In this document: piece by piece, positions 1 through 7,389 of the stretch
Numbering within the stretch: the stretch's first letter is position 1
Layout: the number at the start of each line of letters is the position of its first letter
NCBI RefSeq assembly: GCF_043555865.1
Contig: NZ_JBIGHY010000003.1
Span: 496,001 to 560,000 of the forward strand
Length of the DNA stretch: 64,000 nt
Origin: Pelomonas dachongensis
GTDB taxonomy: Bacteria; Pseudomonadota; Gammaproteobacteria; Burkholderiales; Burkholderiaceae_C
Direction: 5' to 3'
Notes under the pieces: model-generated
The model's database searches: none
What the model was told of the DNA's origin: nothing
What the model saw: the letters and a program-made list of their open reading frames with translations, nothing else
Position numbers and translations under genes: made by a program

Positions 1-879
1 CCAACCCGTTGGGAAACCCAGTTCAGACATCGGCACCCGTGGATAGGCGGCGAATGAAGCGCTCAGCGCCAGCTTCCAGCGTTCAGGCAAGCCCGTCTGG
101 TTGAGCAGGTAGTTGACGACCGTCGCGATGGCGAAGAAGGACTTCGGTTGCCGAAAGGTGATCCCACCCTTCTTGTAGCCCGCCGGCGCAACGCCAAGCT
201 GGACGTTCAGAAGCTGACCATGATGTGCCGCCAGGTTGCGCAGAACGGTCAGCGCGTGGATCCACGACTCGAACGTCTGCGGCTGGTCCACGCCGAAGCG
301 CTTGGCAATCGTCTTCTTGTCGTTGGGATCTCGCAGGATGGCAAAGGTGCGCGACCACATGCCAAAGGAAACGCACTCGCTGATCGCCCAGCTTGGCGGC
401 AGGTATGGGTCGTCGTGCTGGATGAAGTAGTGCTTGATGAAGGCCTTGCCCTTTGACCGGCCGACCTCATCCTCGACCTTCTTCACCATCTTGCCAATGC
501 CCCACTGCTCCGTGGGCTTGAAGATGCGCGGTTCGAGAAACCAGTGCGGCGAGTGGGTCAGGCTCAAGTGGTTGGCCATCACCGATCGGATGGCTACCTC
601 TAGGCGGTCAACGGCCTCGATCGTCGCCGCGCGGACCTCGCGATCGAGCTCGCATCGCTGACGGATGTCTTCGAAGTCGTAGCCAGCAGGGAAGCGCTTG
701 GTTACCGGATCCTGAACCTGGTGCCAGTACCCCTTGAGCCGGTAGGCGCCGACGCCACGCAGGTAGGCCAGGGCTTGGGCATCACTGGCGACCACGAGGC
801 CGCAGAGCTTCAGCTTCTGGAGCAACTGCTCTGGCGTGCTGGCGGGTTTGGTAAAAGGCCGAAGCGCCGATGTGGCCAT
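1..879 (-). CDS. Abi_2 (AbiD/AbiF-type) abortive-infection HEPN protein, 3' end outside window
   Basis: The frame is open for 293 codons from ATG 879 (AAGGCGG lies 8 nt upstream) to the left edge of the window, so the C-terminus is missing. The N-terminal part has the Abi_2 pattern YLRGVGAYRLKGYW (residues 39-52), followed by EVAIRS and the SWAISE..SFGMWS block (about residues 163-176). Near residue 214 it has RNLAAHH, the R-x4-H signature of HEPN RNases. AbiD/AbiF proteins abort phage infection, probably by RNA cleavage (family knowledge). The complete family is usually about 300-330 residues, so little is lost. A structured RNA with a terminator lies just upstream on the same strand, which suggests toxin control by RNA (inference). 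The gene is absent from the six-frame list because it runs off the edge; I translated it directly. Confidence 0.85.
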   Translation of the reverse strand, partial: MATSALRPFTKPASTPEQLLQKLKLCGLVVASDAQALAYLRGVGAYRLKGYWHQVQDPVTKRFPAGYDFEDIRQRCELDREVRAATIEAVDRLEVAIRSVMANHLSLTHSPHWFLEPRIFKPTEQWGIGKMVKKVEDEVGRSKGKAFIKHYFIQHDDPYLPPSWAISECVSFGMWSRTFAILRDPNDKKTIAKRFGVDQPQTFESWIHALTVLRNLAAHHGQLLNVQLGVAPAGYKKGGITFRQPKSFFAIATVVNYLLNQTGLPERWKLALSASFAAYPRVPMSELGFPTGW

Positions 880-900
880 GCTCGTGTCCGCCTTAGTCCG

Positions 901-924
901 CCATCCGATAATTCATCGGAATGG
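901..924 (-). promoter_or_regulatory. Inverted repeat next to the Abi_2 ribosome binding site
   Basis: CCATCCGAT and ATCGG-A-ATGG form a 9-bp inverted repeat with one bulged base and a 5-nt centre, ending 10 nt before the AAGGCGG ribosome binding site of the Abi_2 gene. It could be a protein operator or an mRNA hairpin limiting translation. No regulator is encoded nearby. Confidence 0.4.
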
Positions 925-1059
925 GTCCAGACAAAAGAAAACCCGCCTTTTGCACGTCTGCTTTTGGCAGAACCCTGGTCTCGCAACCAGGACGTGTGGC
1001 GGGTGTGTTGGGTGCAACTGTAGCAACTGCTACGGACCCGAAGCAAGACTTTTTTGCTT
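923..1059 (-). ncRNA. Structured leader RNA upstream of the Abi_2 gene (candidate antitoxin or control RNA)
   Basis: Read on the minus strand this stretch is almost entirely paired. In order: AAGCAA/TTGCTT (1059-1041), GTAGC-AGTT-GCTAC (1033-1020), GTTG-CACC-CAAC (1018-1007), then a branched element. Its outer stem is ACCCGCC/GGCGGGT (1004-998 with 947-941) and its second stem is CACGTC/GACGTG (996-991 with 958-953). Two inner hairpins are CTGGT/ACCAG (990-975) and CTGC/GCAG (970-958). The outer stem is followed by TTTCTTTT, as in an intrinsic terminator. GGGTCC (1039-1034) can also pair with GGACCC (928-923), closing the whole array. Structured RNA upstream of abiF-like genes has been reported. 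That this RNA belongs to that class, and its exact ends, are inference. Confidence 0.6.
933..1004 (-). terminator. Intrinsic-terminator-like end of the leader RNA
   Basis: The 7-bp GC-rich stem ACCCGCC/GGCGGGT closes a multibranched hairpin and runs directly into TTTCTTTT on the minus strand (941-933). It lies between the RNA hairpins and the Abi_2 start at 879, so most transcripts would stop before the toxin gene. Type III toxin-antitoxin loci share this order of RNA, terminator and toxin. Confidence 0.55.
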
Positions 1060-1755
1060 ATGCGCCTTCAAAAACCTGGGTTGCGGCCATGAGGAGCTAC
1101 CGTCCCACCCCAAGTACTTTAGGCTTCAGAGCACCGCCTTGTAGGCGGAGAAGTCGATTGGCGCGACTGTACCGAGCTGCGGACCAATAGCTCATACCAG
1201 GCGAACATCAGCAACCGCTGCCAAGATGACTACCGATTCGTTCGCACGCTCCGGCAGTAGCAGCTGCTCAACAGCACTGGATCGCGTGCTGGCGGCACTG
1301 AACTGGATGCTCACGTCCACTTGAATACGCAGACGCCCCTGAGGCTGCGTTAGACCTATACCGATTCGAGGAACTACGAGCGCTCGGCCCTTGCGGTCTA
1401 CGGAGGCACGGACCGCTCAGTCTGAGCAGCGTGCCAGGCGGCCCCGTCCGCTCAAGACTTGAATGTCATTCTGGTTTTCCTGACCGGTTTGTTTGTCAGT
1501 GCGGTTTCGGTGAGGATTGAAGGAACGGCCTGATTCGCAACGACTTTCGGCTCTGGAAGAGCTCACGCCACCGCCAGTGCGGTTTGCTCAAAGGGTCGAA
1601 ATCGGGGTCATCGCGGGAAGGCTTTGAAGCCTTCGCCTTTGTCAGATTTCCTTGCAAACACAGGCGCTTGTTGCTCCGACCTGGTCAGGACTATTCGTTC
1701 CAGACTGGGACTCTTTTGACACGAATCACGGGGTCCTGACACGAACAATCGGCGG
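1060..1755. other. Gene-free stretch between the Abi_2 locus and mnmG
   Basis: No open frame here has convincing codon bias or family likeness. Visible structure: a perfect 8-bp hairpin GAAGGCTT-TG-AAGCCTTC (1617-1634) without a following T-run; CAGTGCGGTTT twice, about 80 bp apart; and TGACACGAA twice, 20 bp apart (1717 and 1737). The base composition looks less GC-rich than the neighbouring genes. It may be decayed acquired DNA, but I could not recognise any remnant gene. Confidence 0.5.
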
Positions 1756-1784
1756 GTGACTTATCCACAGCCCGTTCGTAAAAT
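1756..1784 (+). promoter_or_regulatory. Candidate mnmG promoter overlapping a perfect DnaA box
   Basis: GTGACT (1756-1761) and TAAAAT (1779-1784) are 17 bp apart and fit a sigma-70 promoter (4/6 and 5/6). Lying between them is TTATCCACA (1761-1769), an exact DnaA box. DnaA bound there should interfere with polymerase. mnmG (gidA) transcription near origins is known to matter for initiation in E. coli; regulation here is inference. Confidence 0.45.
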
Positions 1785-1835
1785 TCGCGGTTCGCCTGGA
1801 CGCCCCGTTCCAGCGGTTTGTTCTTCAGGACCGAG

Positions 1836-3797
1836 ATGCTTTACCCCAAGGAATTCGATGTCATCGTCGTTGGCGGCGGCCATGCCGGCACCGAGGCGGC
1901 GCTGGCCGCTGCGCGCATGGGCGCGCAGACGCTGCTGCTGACCCACAACATCGAGACCCTGGGCGCGATGAGCTGCAACCCCAGCATCGGCGGCATCGGC
2001 AAGGGCCACCTGGTCAAAGAGGTCGACGCACTGGGCGGCGCGATGGCGCTGGCCACCGACGAAGGCGGCATCCAGTTCCGCATCCTCAACGGGAGCAAGG
2101 GCCCGGCCGTGCGCGCCACCCGCGCCCAGGCGGACCGCATCCTCTACAAGGCCGCCATCCGCCGCATGCTGGAGAACCAGCCCCACCTGCAGCTGTTCCA
2201 GCAGGCGGTGGACGACCTGATGGTGGAAGGCGACCGCGTTGTCGGCGCCGTCACGCAGGCCGGCATCCGTTTCCGCGCCCGTGCCGTCGTGCTGACGGCC
2301 GGTACCTTCCTGGACGGTCGCGTGCATGTGGGCCTGCAGAACTACGCCGCCGGGCGCGCAGGCGACCCGCCGGCTGTGTCGCTGTCGGCGCGGCTGAAGG
2401 AGCTGAAGCTGCCCCAAGGCCGCCTGAAGACCGGCACGCCGCCGCGCATCGACGGCCGCACCATCGACTTCGCCAGGTGCGAGGCCCAGCCCGGCGACCT
2501 CGATCCTGTGCCGGTGTTCAGCTTCATGGGCAACACCGCCATGCACCCGAAGCAGGTGCCGTGCTGGATCACGCACACCAATGCGCGCACGCACGAGATC
2601 ATTCGCAGCGGCTTCGACCGCAGCCCCATGTTCACCGGCGTCATCGAGGGCGTCGGCCCGCGCTACTGCCCGAGCATCGAAGACAAGGTCAACCGCTTCG
2701 CCGACAAGGACTCGCACCAGATCTTCCTGGAGCCCGAGGGCCTGACGACGCACGAGTTCTACCCCAACGGCATCTCCACCTCCCTGCCCTTCGACATCCA
2801 GCTCGCCGCCGTGCGCAGCATCCCCGGCCTGGAGAACGCCGACATCCTGCGCCCCGGCTATGCCATCGAGTACGACTACTTCGACCCGCGAGGCCTGAAG
2901 GCATCGTTCGAGACGAAGATCATCCAGGGCCTGTTCTTCGCCGGCCAGATCAATGGCACGACCGGCTACGAGGAAGCCGCGGCGCAGGGCCTGTTCGCCG
3001 GCCTCAACGCGGCGCTGCAGGTGCGCGGCAACGGCCCCTGGACACCCGCGCGCGACCAGGCCTACCTGGGTGTGCTGGTGGACGACCTGATCACCAAGGG
3101 TGTCACCGAGCCCTACCGCATGTTCACCAGCCGCGCCGAGTTCCGACTGCAGCTGCGCGAAGACAACGCCGACGCGCGCCTGACCGAGACCGGCCGCCAG
3201 CTGGGCCTGGTGGACGACGCCCGCTGGGATGCCTTCAATCGCAAGCGCGACGCTGTTTCACGTGAAACAGAGAAGCTGAAGAGCACCTGGGTCCACGCAG
3301 GCATCCTGCCAGCGGCGGATGCGGAGCGGCTCGTGGGCAAGGCGCTTGAGCGTGAATACACCTTGGTCGACCTGCTGCGCCGGCCGGGCGTGGTGTTCGA
3401 CACCGTCGCCGAGGTCGCCGCGATTGCACGTCCCGAGGCCGGTGTTTCACGTGAAACCTTGAACGCCGAGCTGGGTACGGAGCTGGCGGCCCTCGTCACC
3501 GAGCAGGTCGAGATCAGCACCAAGTACGCCGGCTACATCAACAAGCAGGTCGACGACGTCGCCCGCGCCGCCCACTTCGAGCACTTGAAGCTGCCCGACG
3601 AGCTGGACTATGGCCTCGTCCACGCCCTCTCCTTCGAGGCGCGCCAAAAGCTGAACAAGCACCGCCCCGAGACACTGGGCCAGGCCTCGCGCATCTCCGG
3701 CATCACGCCAGCGGCGATCTCTCTACTGCTGGTGCACCTGAAGAAGGGCAAGTTCAAGGGGTTCACCGAGGTCGCTGAAGTGGTGGTGTCTGCATGA
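1836..3797 (+). CDS. mnmG: tRNA uridine-5-carboxymethylaminomethyl modification enzyme MnmG (GidA)
   Basis: This 653-residue FAD protein works with MnmE (TrmE) to place the (carboxymethyl)aminomethyl group on U34 of tRNAs reading split codon boxes. The N-terminus MLYPKEFDVIVVGGGHAG is the family start with its GxGxxG dinucleotide fold. I chose ATG 1836 over ATG 1818 because AGGA lies 5 nt upstream and because E. coli MnmG begins at the equivalent residue. Inner family blocks are present: the NPSIGGIGKGHLVKE stretch near residue 45, the GYAIEYDYF block, and the C-terminal helical domain with SRISGITPAAI. The gene overlaps rsmG by 4 nt (ATGA). Two parS sites are embedded in its 3' half, each encoding the peptide VSRET. 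Confidence 0.96.
   Translation: MLYPKEFDVIVVGGGHAGTEAALAAARMGAQTLLLTHNIETLGAMSCNPSIGGIGKGHLVKEVDALGGAMALATDEGGIQFRILNGSKGPAVRATRAQADRILYKAAIRRMLENQPHLQLFQQAVDDLMVEGDRVVGAVTQAGIRFRARAVVLTAGTFLDGRVHVGLQNYAAGRAGDPPAVSLSARLKELKLPQGRLKTGTPPRIDGRTIDFARCEAQPGDLDPVPVFSFMGNTAMHPKQVPCWITHTNARTHEIIRSGFDRSPMFTGVIEGVGPRYCPSIEDKVNRFADKDSHQIFLEPEGLTTHEFYPNGISTSLPFDIQLAAVRSIPGLENADILRPGYAIEYDYFDPRGLKASFETKIIQGLFFAGQINGTTGYEEAAAQGLFAGLNAALQVRGNGPWTPARDQAYLGVLVDDLITKGVTEPYRMFTSRAEFRLQLREDNADARLTETGRQLGLVDDARWDAFNRKRDAVSRETEKLKSTWVHAGILPAADAERLVGKALEREYTLVDLLRRPGVVFDTVAEVAAIARPEAGVSRETLNAELGTELAALVTEQVEISTKYAGYINKQVDDVARAAHFEHLKLPDELDYGLVHALSFEARQKLNKHRPETLGQASRISGITPAAISLLLVHLKKGKFKGFTEVAEVVVSA
3254..3269. promoter_or_regulatory. 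parS centromere site 1 (inside mnmG)
   Basis: TGTTTCACGTGAAACA is an exact match to the chromosomal ParB-binding consensus and extends to an 18-bp perfect palindrome (3253-3270). It nucleates ParB loading for origin segregation by ParA. The site falls in coding sequence and is read in frame as VSRET. Confidence 0.93.
3443..3458. promoter_or_regulatory. parS centromere site 2 (inside mnmG)
   Basis: TGTTTCACGTGAAACC matches 15 of 16 bases of the parS consensus and contains the full 14-bp palindromic core. It lies 189 bp from site 1, is also within mnmG and is also read as VSRET. Confidence 0.9.
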
Positions 3798-4420
3798 GGG
3801 AGACGCTCCACGCGGCAGCCACCGAACTCGGCCTCGAACTCAGCGACACCCAACTGGACCAGCTGCTGGCCTACCTGGCCCTGCTGCAGAAGTGGAACAA
3901 GGTCTACAACCTGACCGCCGTGCGCGACCCGGCGCAGATGCTGAGCCACCACCTGATCGACAGCCTGTCGATCATCGCCCCGCTTCAGAAGCACGGCGCA
4001 CCGGCCCGGCTGATGGACGTTGGCGCCGGTGGCGGGCTGCCCGGCGTGGTGATTGCGATCTGCTGCCCCAACACCGACGTGACTTGCGTGGACGCCGTGG
4101 CCAAGAAGGCCACCTTCATCCAGCAGGTCGCCGCAGAGCTGAAGCTGCCCAACCTGCACGGTGTGCACAGTCGCGTCGAGCAACTGACGACGGAGCCGTT
4201 CGGCGTCATCACCTCCCGCGCTTTCGCGTCGCTGGTCGACTTCACCAACCTGACCCGCCAGCTCTTGGTGGAAGGTGCCGTCTGGATGGCCATGAAGGGC
4301 CAGCACCCAGCCGATGAGATCGCCGCCCTGCCCGCCGACGTCGATGTGTTTCACGTGGAACAACTGGCCGTCCCAGGCCTAGATGCCCAGCGCTGCATCG
4401 TGTGGATGCGGCCGCGCTGA
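3794..4420 (+). CDS. rsmG: 16S rRNA (guanine527-N7)-methyltransferase RsmG (GidB)
   Basis: This 208-residue S-adenosylmethionine-dependent enzyme methylates G527 of 16S rRNA in the 530 loop. Loss of the enzyme gives low-level streptomycin resistance in many bacteria. The SAM-binding motif MDVGAGGGLPG is near residue 75, followed by the V..K..F block and SRAFASL, all typical of RsmG. The start codon overlaps the mnmG stop (ATGA), so the two are translationally coupled. A third parS site lies near the 3' end of the gene. A 14-bp palindrome, GAGGGCCGGCCCTC (4443-4456), sits in the gap before parA; its role is unknown. Confidence 0.95.
   Translation: MRETLHAAATELGLELSDTQLDQLLAYLALLQKWNKVYNLTAVRDPAQMLSHHLIDSLSIIAPLQKHGAPARLMDVGAGGGLPGVVIAICCPNTDVTCVDAVAKKATFIQQVAAELKLPNLHGVHSRVEQLTTEPFGVITSRAFASLVDFTNLTRQLLVEGAVWMAMKGQHPADEIAALPADVDVFHVEQLAVPGLDAQRCIVWMRPR
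4347..4362. promoter_or_regulatory. parS centromere site 3 (inside rsmG)
   Basis: TGTTTCACGTGGAACA matches 15 of 16 bases of the parS consensus. It lies 150 bp before parA, is read as VFHVEQ in RsmG, and makes a cluster of three sites within 1.1 kb. Confidence 0.9.
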
Positions 4421-4498
4421 GCGCGTTTCACGGGTCGCGCCCGAGGGCCGGCCCTCTCTGACGCCGGTACGATGCCGGCTGCTCCCGGAACCCTCGCC

Positions 4499-5272
4499 AT
4501 GGCCAAGATTTTCTGCATCGCCAACCAGAAGGGTGGCGTCGGCAAGACCACCACCACCGTCAACCTCGCCGCCGGCCTGGCACAGATCGGCCAGCGCGTG
4601 CTGGTGGTCGACCTGGACCCGCAGGGCAACGCCACCATGGGTTCGGGCATCGACAAGCGCAAGCTGGAGATGACGGTCTACGACGTGCTGTTGGAGTCCG
4701 CCTCCATCGCCGAAGCCAAGACCCGCGCCGACAAGGCCGGCTACGACGTGCTGGGCGCCAACCGCGAGCTGGCGGGCGCCGAGGTGGACCTGGTCGCGCT
4801 GGAGCGCCGCGAGGCGCGGCTGAAGGCGGCACTGGCCGAGGTGGGCCAGGACTACGACTTCATCCTCATCGACTGCCCGCCGTCGCTCTCGATGCTGACG
4901 CTGAACGGCCTGTGCAGTGCGCACGGCGTCATCGTGCCGATGCAGTGCGAATACTTCGCGCTGGAAGGCCTGACCGACTTGGTCAACACCATCAAGCAGA
5001 TCCACGCCAACCTGAACCCGGATCTGGAGATCATCGGCCTGCTGCGCGTCATGTTCGACCCGCGCATCACGCTGCAGCAGCAGGTCAGCGACCAGTTGAA
5101 GACCCACTTCGGCAACAAGGTCTTCGACACCGTCATCCCACGCAACGTGCGGCTGGCCGAGGCGCCCAGCTACGGCCTGCCGGGCGTGGTGTTCGATCCC
5201 AGCTCCAAGGGCGCCGTGGCCTTCGTCGACTTCGCCAAGGAGATGGTGCGGCGGATCGAGACGATGCGGTGA
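4499..5272 (+). CDS. parA: Chromosome-partitioning ATPase ParA (Soj)
   Basis: This 257-residue Walker-type ATPase forms the DNA-bound gradient that moves ParB-parS complexes apart. It begins MAKIFCIANQKGGVGKTTTT, with the deviant Walker A lysine (KGGVGKT), a Walker A' (VLVVDLDPQGN) and a Walker B (DFILIDCPPSL). The short N-terminus without a helix-turn-helix marks the chromosomal (Soj) type. I prefer ATG 4499 to ATG 4472 because homologues start at MAKI; a weak GGAA lies about 10 nt upstream. The gene ends in GTGA, shared with the next gene. parB is not adjacent but starts 8.6 kb downstream. Confidence 0.95.
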   Translation: MAKIFCIANQKGGVGKTTTTVNLAAGLAQIGQRVLVVDLDPQGNATMGSGIDKRKLEMTVYDVLLESASIAEAKTRADKAGYDVLGANRELAGAEVDLVALERREARLKAALAEVGQDYDFILIDCPPSLSMLTLNGLCSAHGVIVPMQCEYFALEGLTDLVNTIKQIHANLNPDLEIIGLLRVMFDPRITLQQQVSDQLKTHFGNKVFDTVIPRNVRLAEAPSYGLPGVVFDPSSKGAVAFVDFAKEMVRRIETMR

Positions 5273-5811
5273 GCGCCCCCGTACTGCGCGCCATGCAGGC
5301 AGGCGACGCCGATGCGGTCGCCCTCCTCCACGCCGCCAGCTGGCGCAGTGCCTACCGAGGCGTGTTCACCGACCAGTACCTGGACCACGAGGCCGACGCC
5401 GAACGGGGCCAGGCCTGGCGGGCGCGTCTGCAACCCGACACGACCGATGCCGGCTGGGGCCTGGTGGCCGAGGACGGCGCCGGCCGCTTGCTCGGCTTCG
5501 CCTATGTCATGCCGGCCCACGACCTGGTGTGGGGCGACTACGTGGACAACCTGCATGTGTCGCCGGACCTGAAGGGCGGCGGCATCGGCCGGCGGCTGAT
5601 GCAAGGCGTGGCCGACCGCTTGCAGCGCGACGGCTCCAAGCTCCCGCTGTATCTCTGGGTGCTGGACGTGAACACCGCCGCGCGAGGCTTCTACGAACGC
5701 CTGGGCGCCGAGATCCGAGACCTGCAGCTCAGCGACCCGCTCGCCGGCCAGCGGCATCCCGTGTGGCGCTGCGTCTGGCGCCGCCCCGCCCTGCTGCTCG
5801 ACCATGACTGA
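5269..5811 (+). CDS. GNAT family N-acetyltransferase
   Basis: This is a 180-residue acetyl-CoA-dependent acyltransferase with unknown substrate. The start is GTG 5269, overlapping the parA stop (GTGA), and gives the sequence VSAPVLRAMQAGDADAV. A single GNAT fold is visible: the N-terminal AASWRSAYRGVFTD segment, the beta4 strand YVDNLHVSPDLKG, the acetyl-CoA-binding GGIGRRLM loop (Q/RxxGxG/A type) near residue 105, and the C-terminal AARGFYERLGAE helix-strand. It overlaps the following acetyltransferase by 8 nt, so parA and the two acetyltransferases look co-transcribed. Confidence 0.88.
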   Translation: MSAPVLRAMQAGDADAVALLHAASWRSAYRGVFTDQYLDHEADAERGQAWRARLQPDTTDAGWGLVAEDGAGRLLGFAYVMPAHDLVWGDYVDNLHVSPDLKGGGIGRRLMQGVADRLQRDGSKLPLYLWVLDVNTAARGFYERLGAEIRDLQLSDPLAGQRHPVWRCVWRRPALLLDHD

Positions 5812-6565
5812 CGCCACCACCCTCCAGGCCCTCGCCCTGCGCGCCGAACTCGCCGGCCTGGACGCCAGCGCCCCGCCCCAGCAGGCCGACATCGACGGCT
5901 GGCTGATCCGCCTGTCGCCCGGCAAGGCCAAGCGCTCGCGGTGCATCAATGCGTTGCGCTGTGGGACCTTGCCGCTTGACGACCTGCTGGCCCGCTGCCG
6001 GCAGGCCTACGACGCCGCCGGCCTGCCACTGGCCGTGCGCGTGACGCCCTGGAGCCAGCCCGCCGACCTGGACGAACGCCTGGCCGCCAAGGGCTGGGGC
6101 AGCTTCGACGCCGCCGACGTGATGGTGCTGGATGCCCTCCTGCCCGATCCCACGCCGGTCGCCATCCAGGCGCTGGATGCCGCCACCTACGCCGCCACCG
6201 TTGGCGCGCTGCGCGCCTCCTCGGCAACGGCCATAGCCGCCCACGCGGAGCGCATCGCTAACGCGCCTGTCGCCTACCAGGGCTTCGTGCTGAACGACGT
6301 CGCCGGCGCGCTGCTGGCCTGCGGCCAGATGGTCGTCGCGGGCGACCTGGTGGGCCTGTACGACATCGCCTCGGCCGCGCCACGGCAAGGTCACGGCGAA
6401 CGCCTGTGCCGGGCGTTGCTGACGCTTGCGCACGCACAGGGCGCACGCCAGGCCTACCTGCAGGTGGGCAGCGACAACACGGTCGCCCAGCGGCTCTACG
6501 CGCGCCTGGGCTTCGTGTTCGCCTACCGCTACCACTACCGCAGCCCCGAAGCGGAGCTGACCTGA
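5804..6565 (+). CDS. GNAT family N-acetyltransferase (two-lobe type)
   Basis: The protein has 253 residues. The N-terminal half (about 1-115) resembles the degenerate first lobe seen in long GNAT proteins (DGWLIRLSPGKAKRSRCINAL). The C-terminal half carries the working fold: GDLVGLYDIASA, then the pyrophosphate loop RQGHGERLC near residue 195, and QRLYARLGFVFAYRYHYR at the end. Long GNAT proteins that start with a DGWxxR motif act on small molecules or peptides in other bacteria; the substrate here cannot be told. It starts inside the stop region of the preceding acetyltransferase gene. Confidence 0.85.
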   Translation: MTDATTLQALALRAELAGLDASAPPQQADIDGWLIRLSPGKAKRSRCINALRCGTLPLDDLLARCRQAYDAAGLPLAVRVTPWSQPADLDERLAAKGWGSFDAADVMVLDALLPDPTPVAIQALDAATYAATVGALRASSATAIAAHAERIANAPVAYQGFVLNDVAGALLACGQMVVAGDLVGLYDIASAAPRQGHGERLCRALLTLAHAQGARQAYLQVGSDNTVAQRLYARLGFVFAYRYHYRSPEAELT

Positions 6566-6608
6566 CACGTCTGCGCCGCGCGGGCGCACGGCTTGCCACG
6601 CTCACTGC

Positions 6609-7328
6609 ATGAAGCGCATTGCCCTCACGCTGCTTGCCGTCGTCGCCATGGCAGGGGCCGTGGGGGCGCTCGGCTGGCAGCAGGCAGGGTGGCGGCTGCC
6701 AGATCGACACAACCCCTTCGCGCCCCTGCAGGTGGACACGGCGCCCAACTGGCTCACCAGCTTCAAGCTCGCCCGAGCGCAGCGCGACTCGGCGCGTTGC
6801 GCGGCGGTGGCCAGCGGCCTCGACCGGCTCGGCTGGCGCGCCTCACCCGTGCCTGACCGGCGCACTGGCGAAGGCTGCGGCTTCGCCAACGCATGGCGTA
6901 TCGAGACTATCGGCGCCGTCCAGGTGGGCGACGCGTTCACGCTCTCCTGCCCCTCGTTGCTTGCCCTGGCCATGTGGCAGCACCACGCCGTAGAACCGGC
7001 GGCGTTGCGCCATTTCGGCCAGCCGATGCGCCGGCTTCAGCATGTCGGCAGTTACGCCTGCCGCAACCTGTACGGTCGCGAAAGCACCCCTCGCAGTCGG
7101 CATGCCACAGCCGATGCACTGGACGTCACCGGGTTCGTCCTGGCCAGCGGCCGCCGCATCGCCGTGCAACGCGACTGGGGCGCAAAGGACGCCGCCGCCA
7201 GCGCCTTCCTGCACGAGGTGCACGAGGGCGCCTGTCGCTGGTTCGACGGTACGCTGGGCCCCGACTACAACGCCGCCCACCGCGACCACTTCCACCTGGA
7301 AACCGGCGGCTGGCGCACCTGCCGCTGA
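6609..7328 (+). CDS. Extensin-like C-terminal domain protein (predicted exported)
   Basis: This 239-residue protein begins with a single N-terminal hydrophobic segment, IALTLLAVVAMAGAVGALG, acting as signal peptide or anchor. The rest matches the bacterial extensin-like C-terminal family (PF06904 as I recall). The cysteine-rich middle is followed by SRHATADALDVTGF (about residues 161-174) and the terminal GPDYNAAHRDHFHLE. The H..D...D and HxDHFH residues resemble the metal-binding site of D-Ala-D-Ala peptidase-type (LAS) folds, so cell-wall peptide hydrolysis is possible but unproven. A 43-nt gap separates it from the acetyltransferase gene. Confidence 0.82.
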   Translation: MKRIALTLLAVVAMAGAVGALGWQQAGWRLPDRHNPFAPLQVDTAPNWLTSFKLARAQRDSARCAAVASGLDRLGWRASPVPDRRTGEGCGFANAWRIETIGAVQVGDAFTLSCPSLLALAMWQHHAVEPAALRHFGQPMRRLQHVGSYACRNLYGRESTPRSRHATADALDVTGFVLASGRRIAVQRDWGAKDAAASAFLHEVHEGACRWFDGTLGPDYNAAHRDHFHLETGGWRTCR

Positions 7329-7389
7329 CCTGAAAGGCAGCGCCGAACCGGTCCTCAGCAGCAGCGCTTGCGCCAGACTGCCACGCGCG

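Noticed and set aside
1617..1634. Perfect 8-bp hairpin GAAGGCTT-TG-AAGCCTTC as a terminator
   Set aside because: The 2-nt centre is too small for a usual loop and no T-run follows on either strand.
1716..1745. TTGACA plus repeated TGACACGAA as an insertion-sequence end or strong promoter
   Set aside because: No -10 element at the right spacing, no transposase remnant, and no target-site duplication could be identified.
4424..4434. A fourth parS-like sequence (GTTTCACGGGT) between rsmG and parA
   Set aside because: Only the left half of the palindrome matches; the right half is lost, so ParB nucleation is unlikely.
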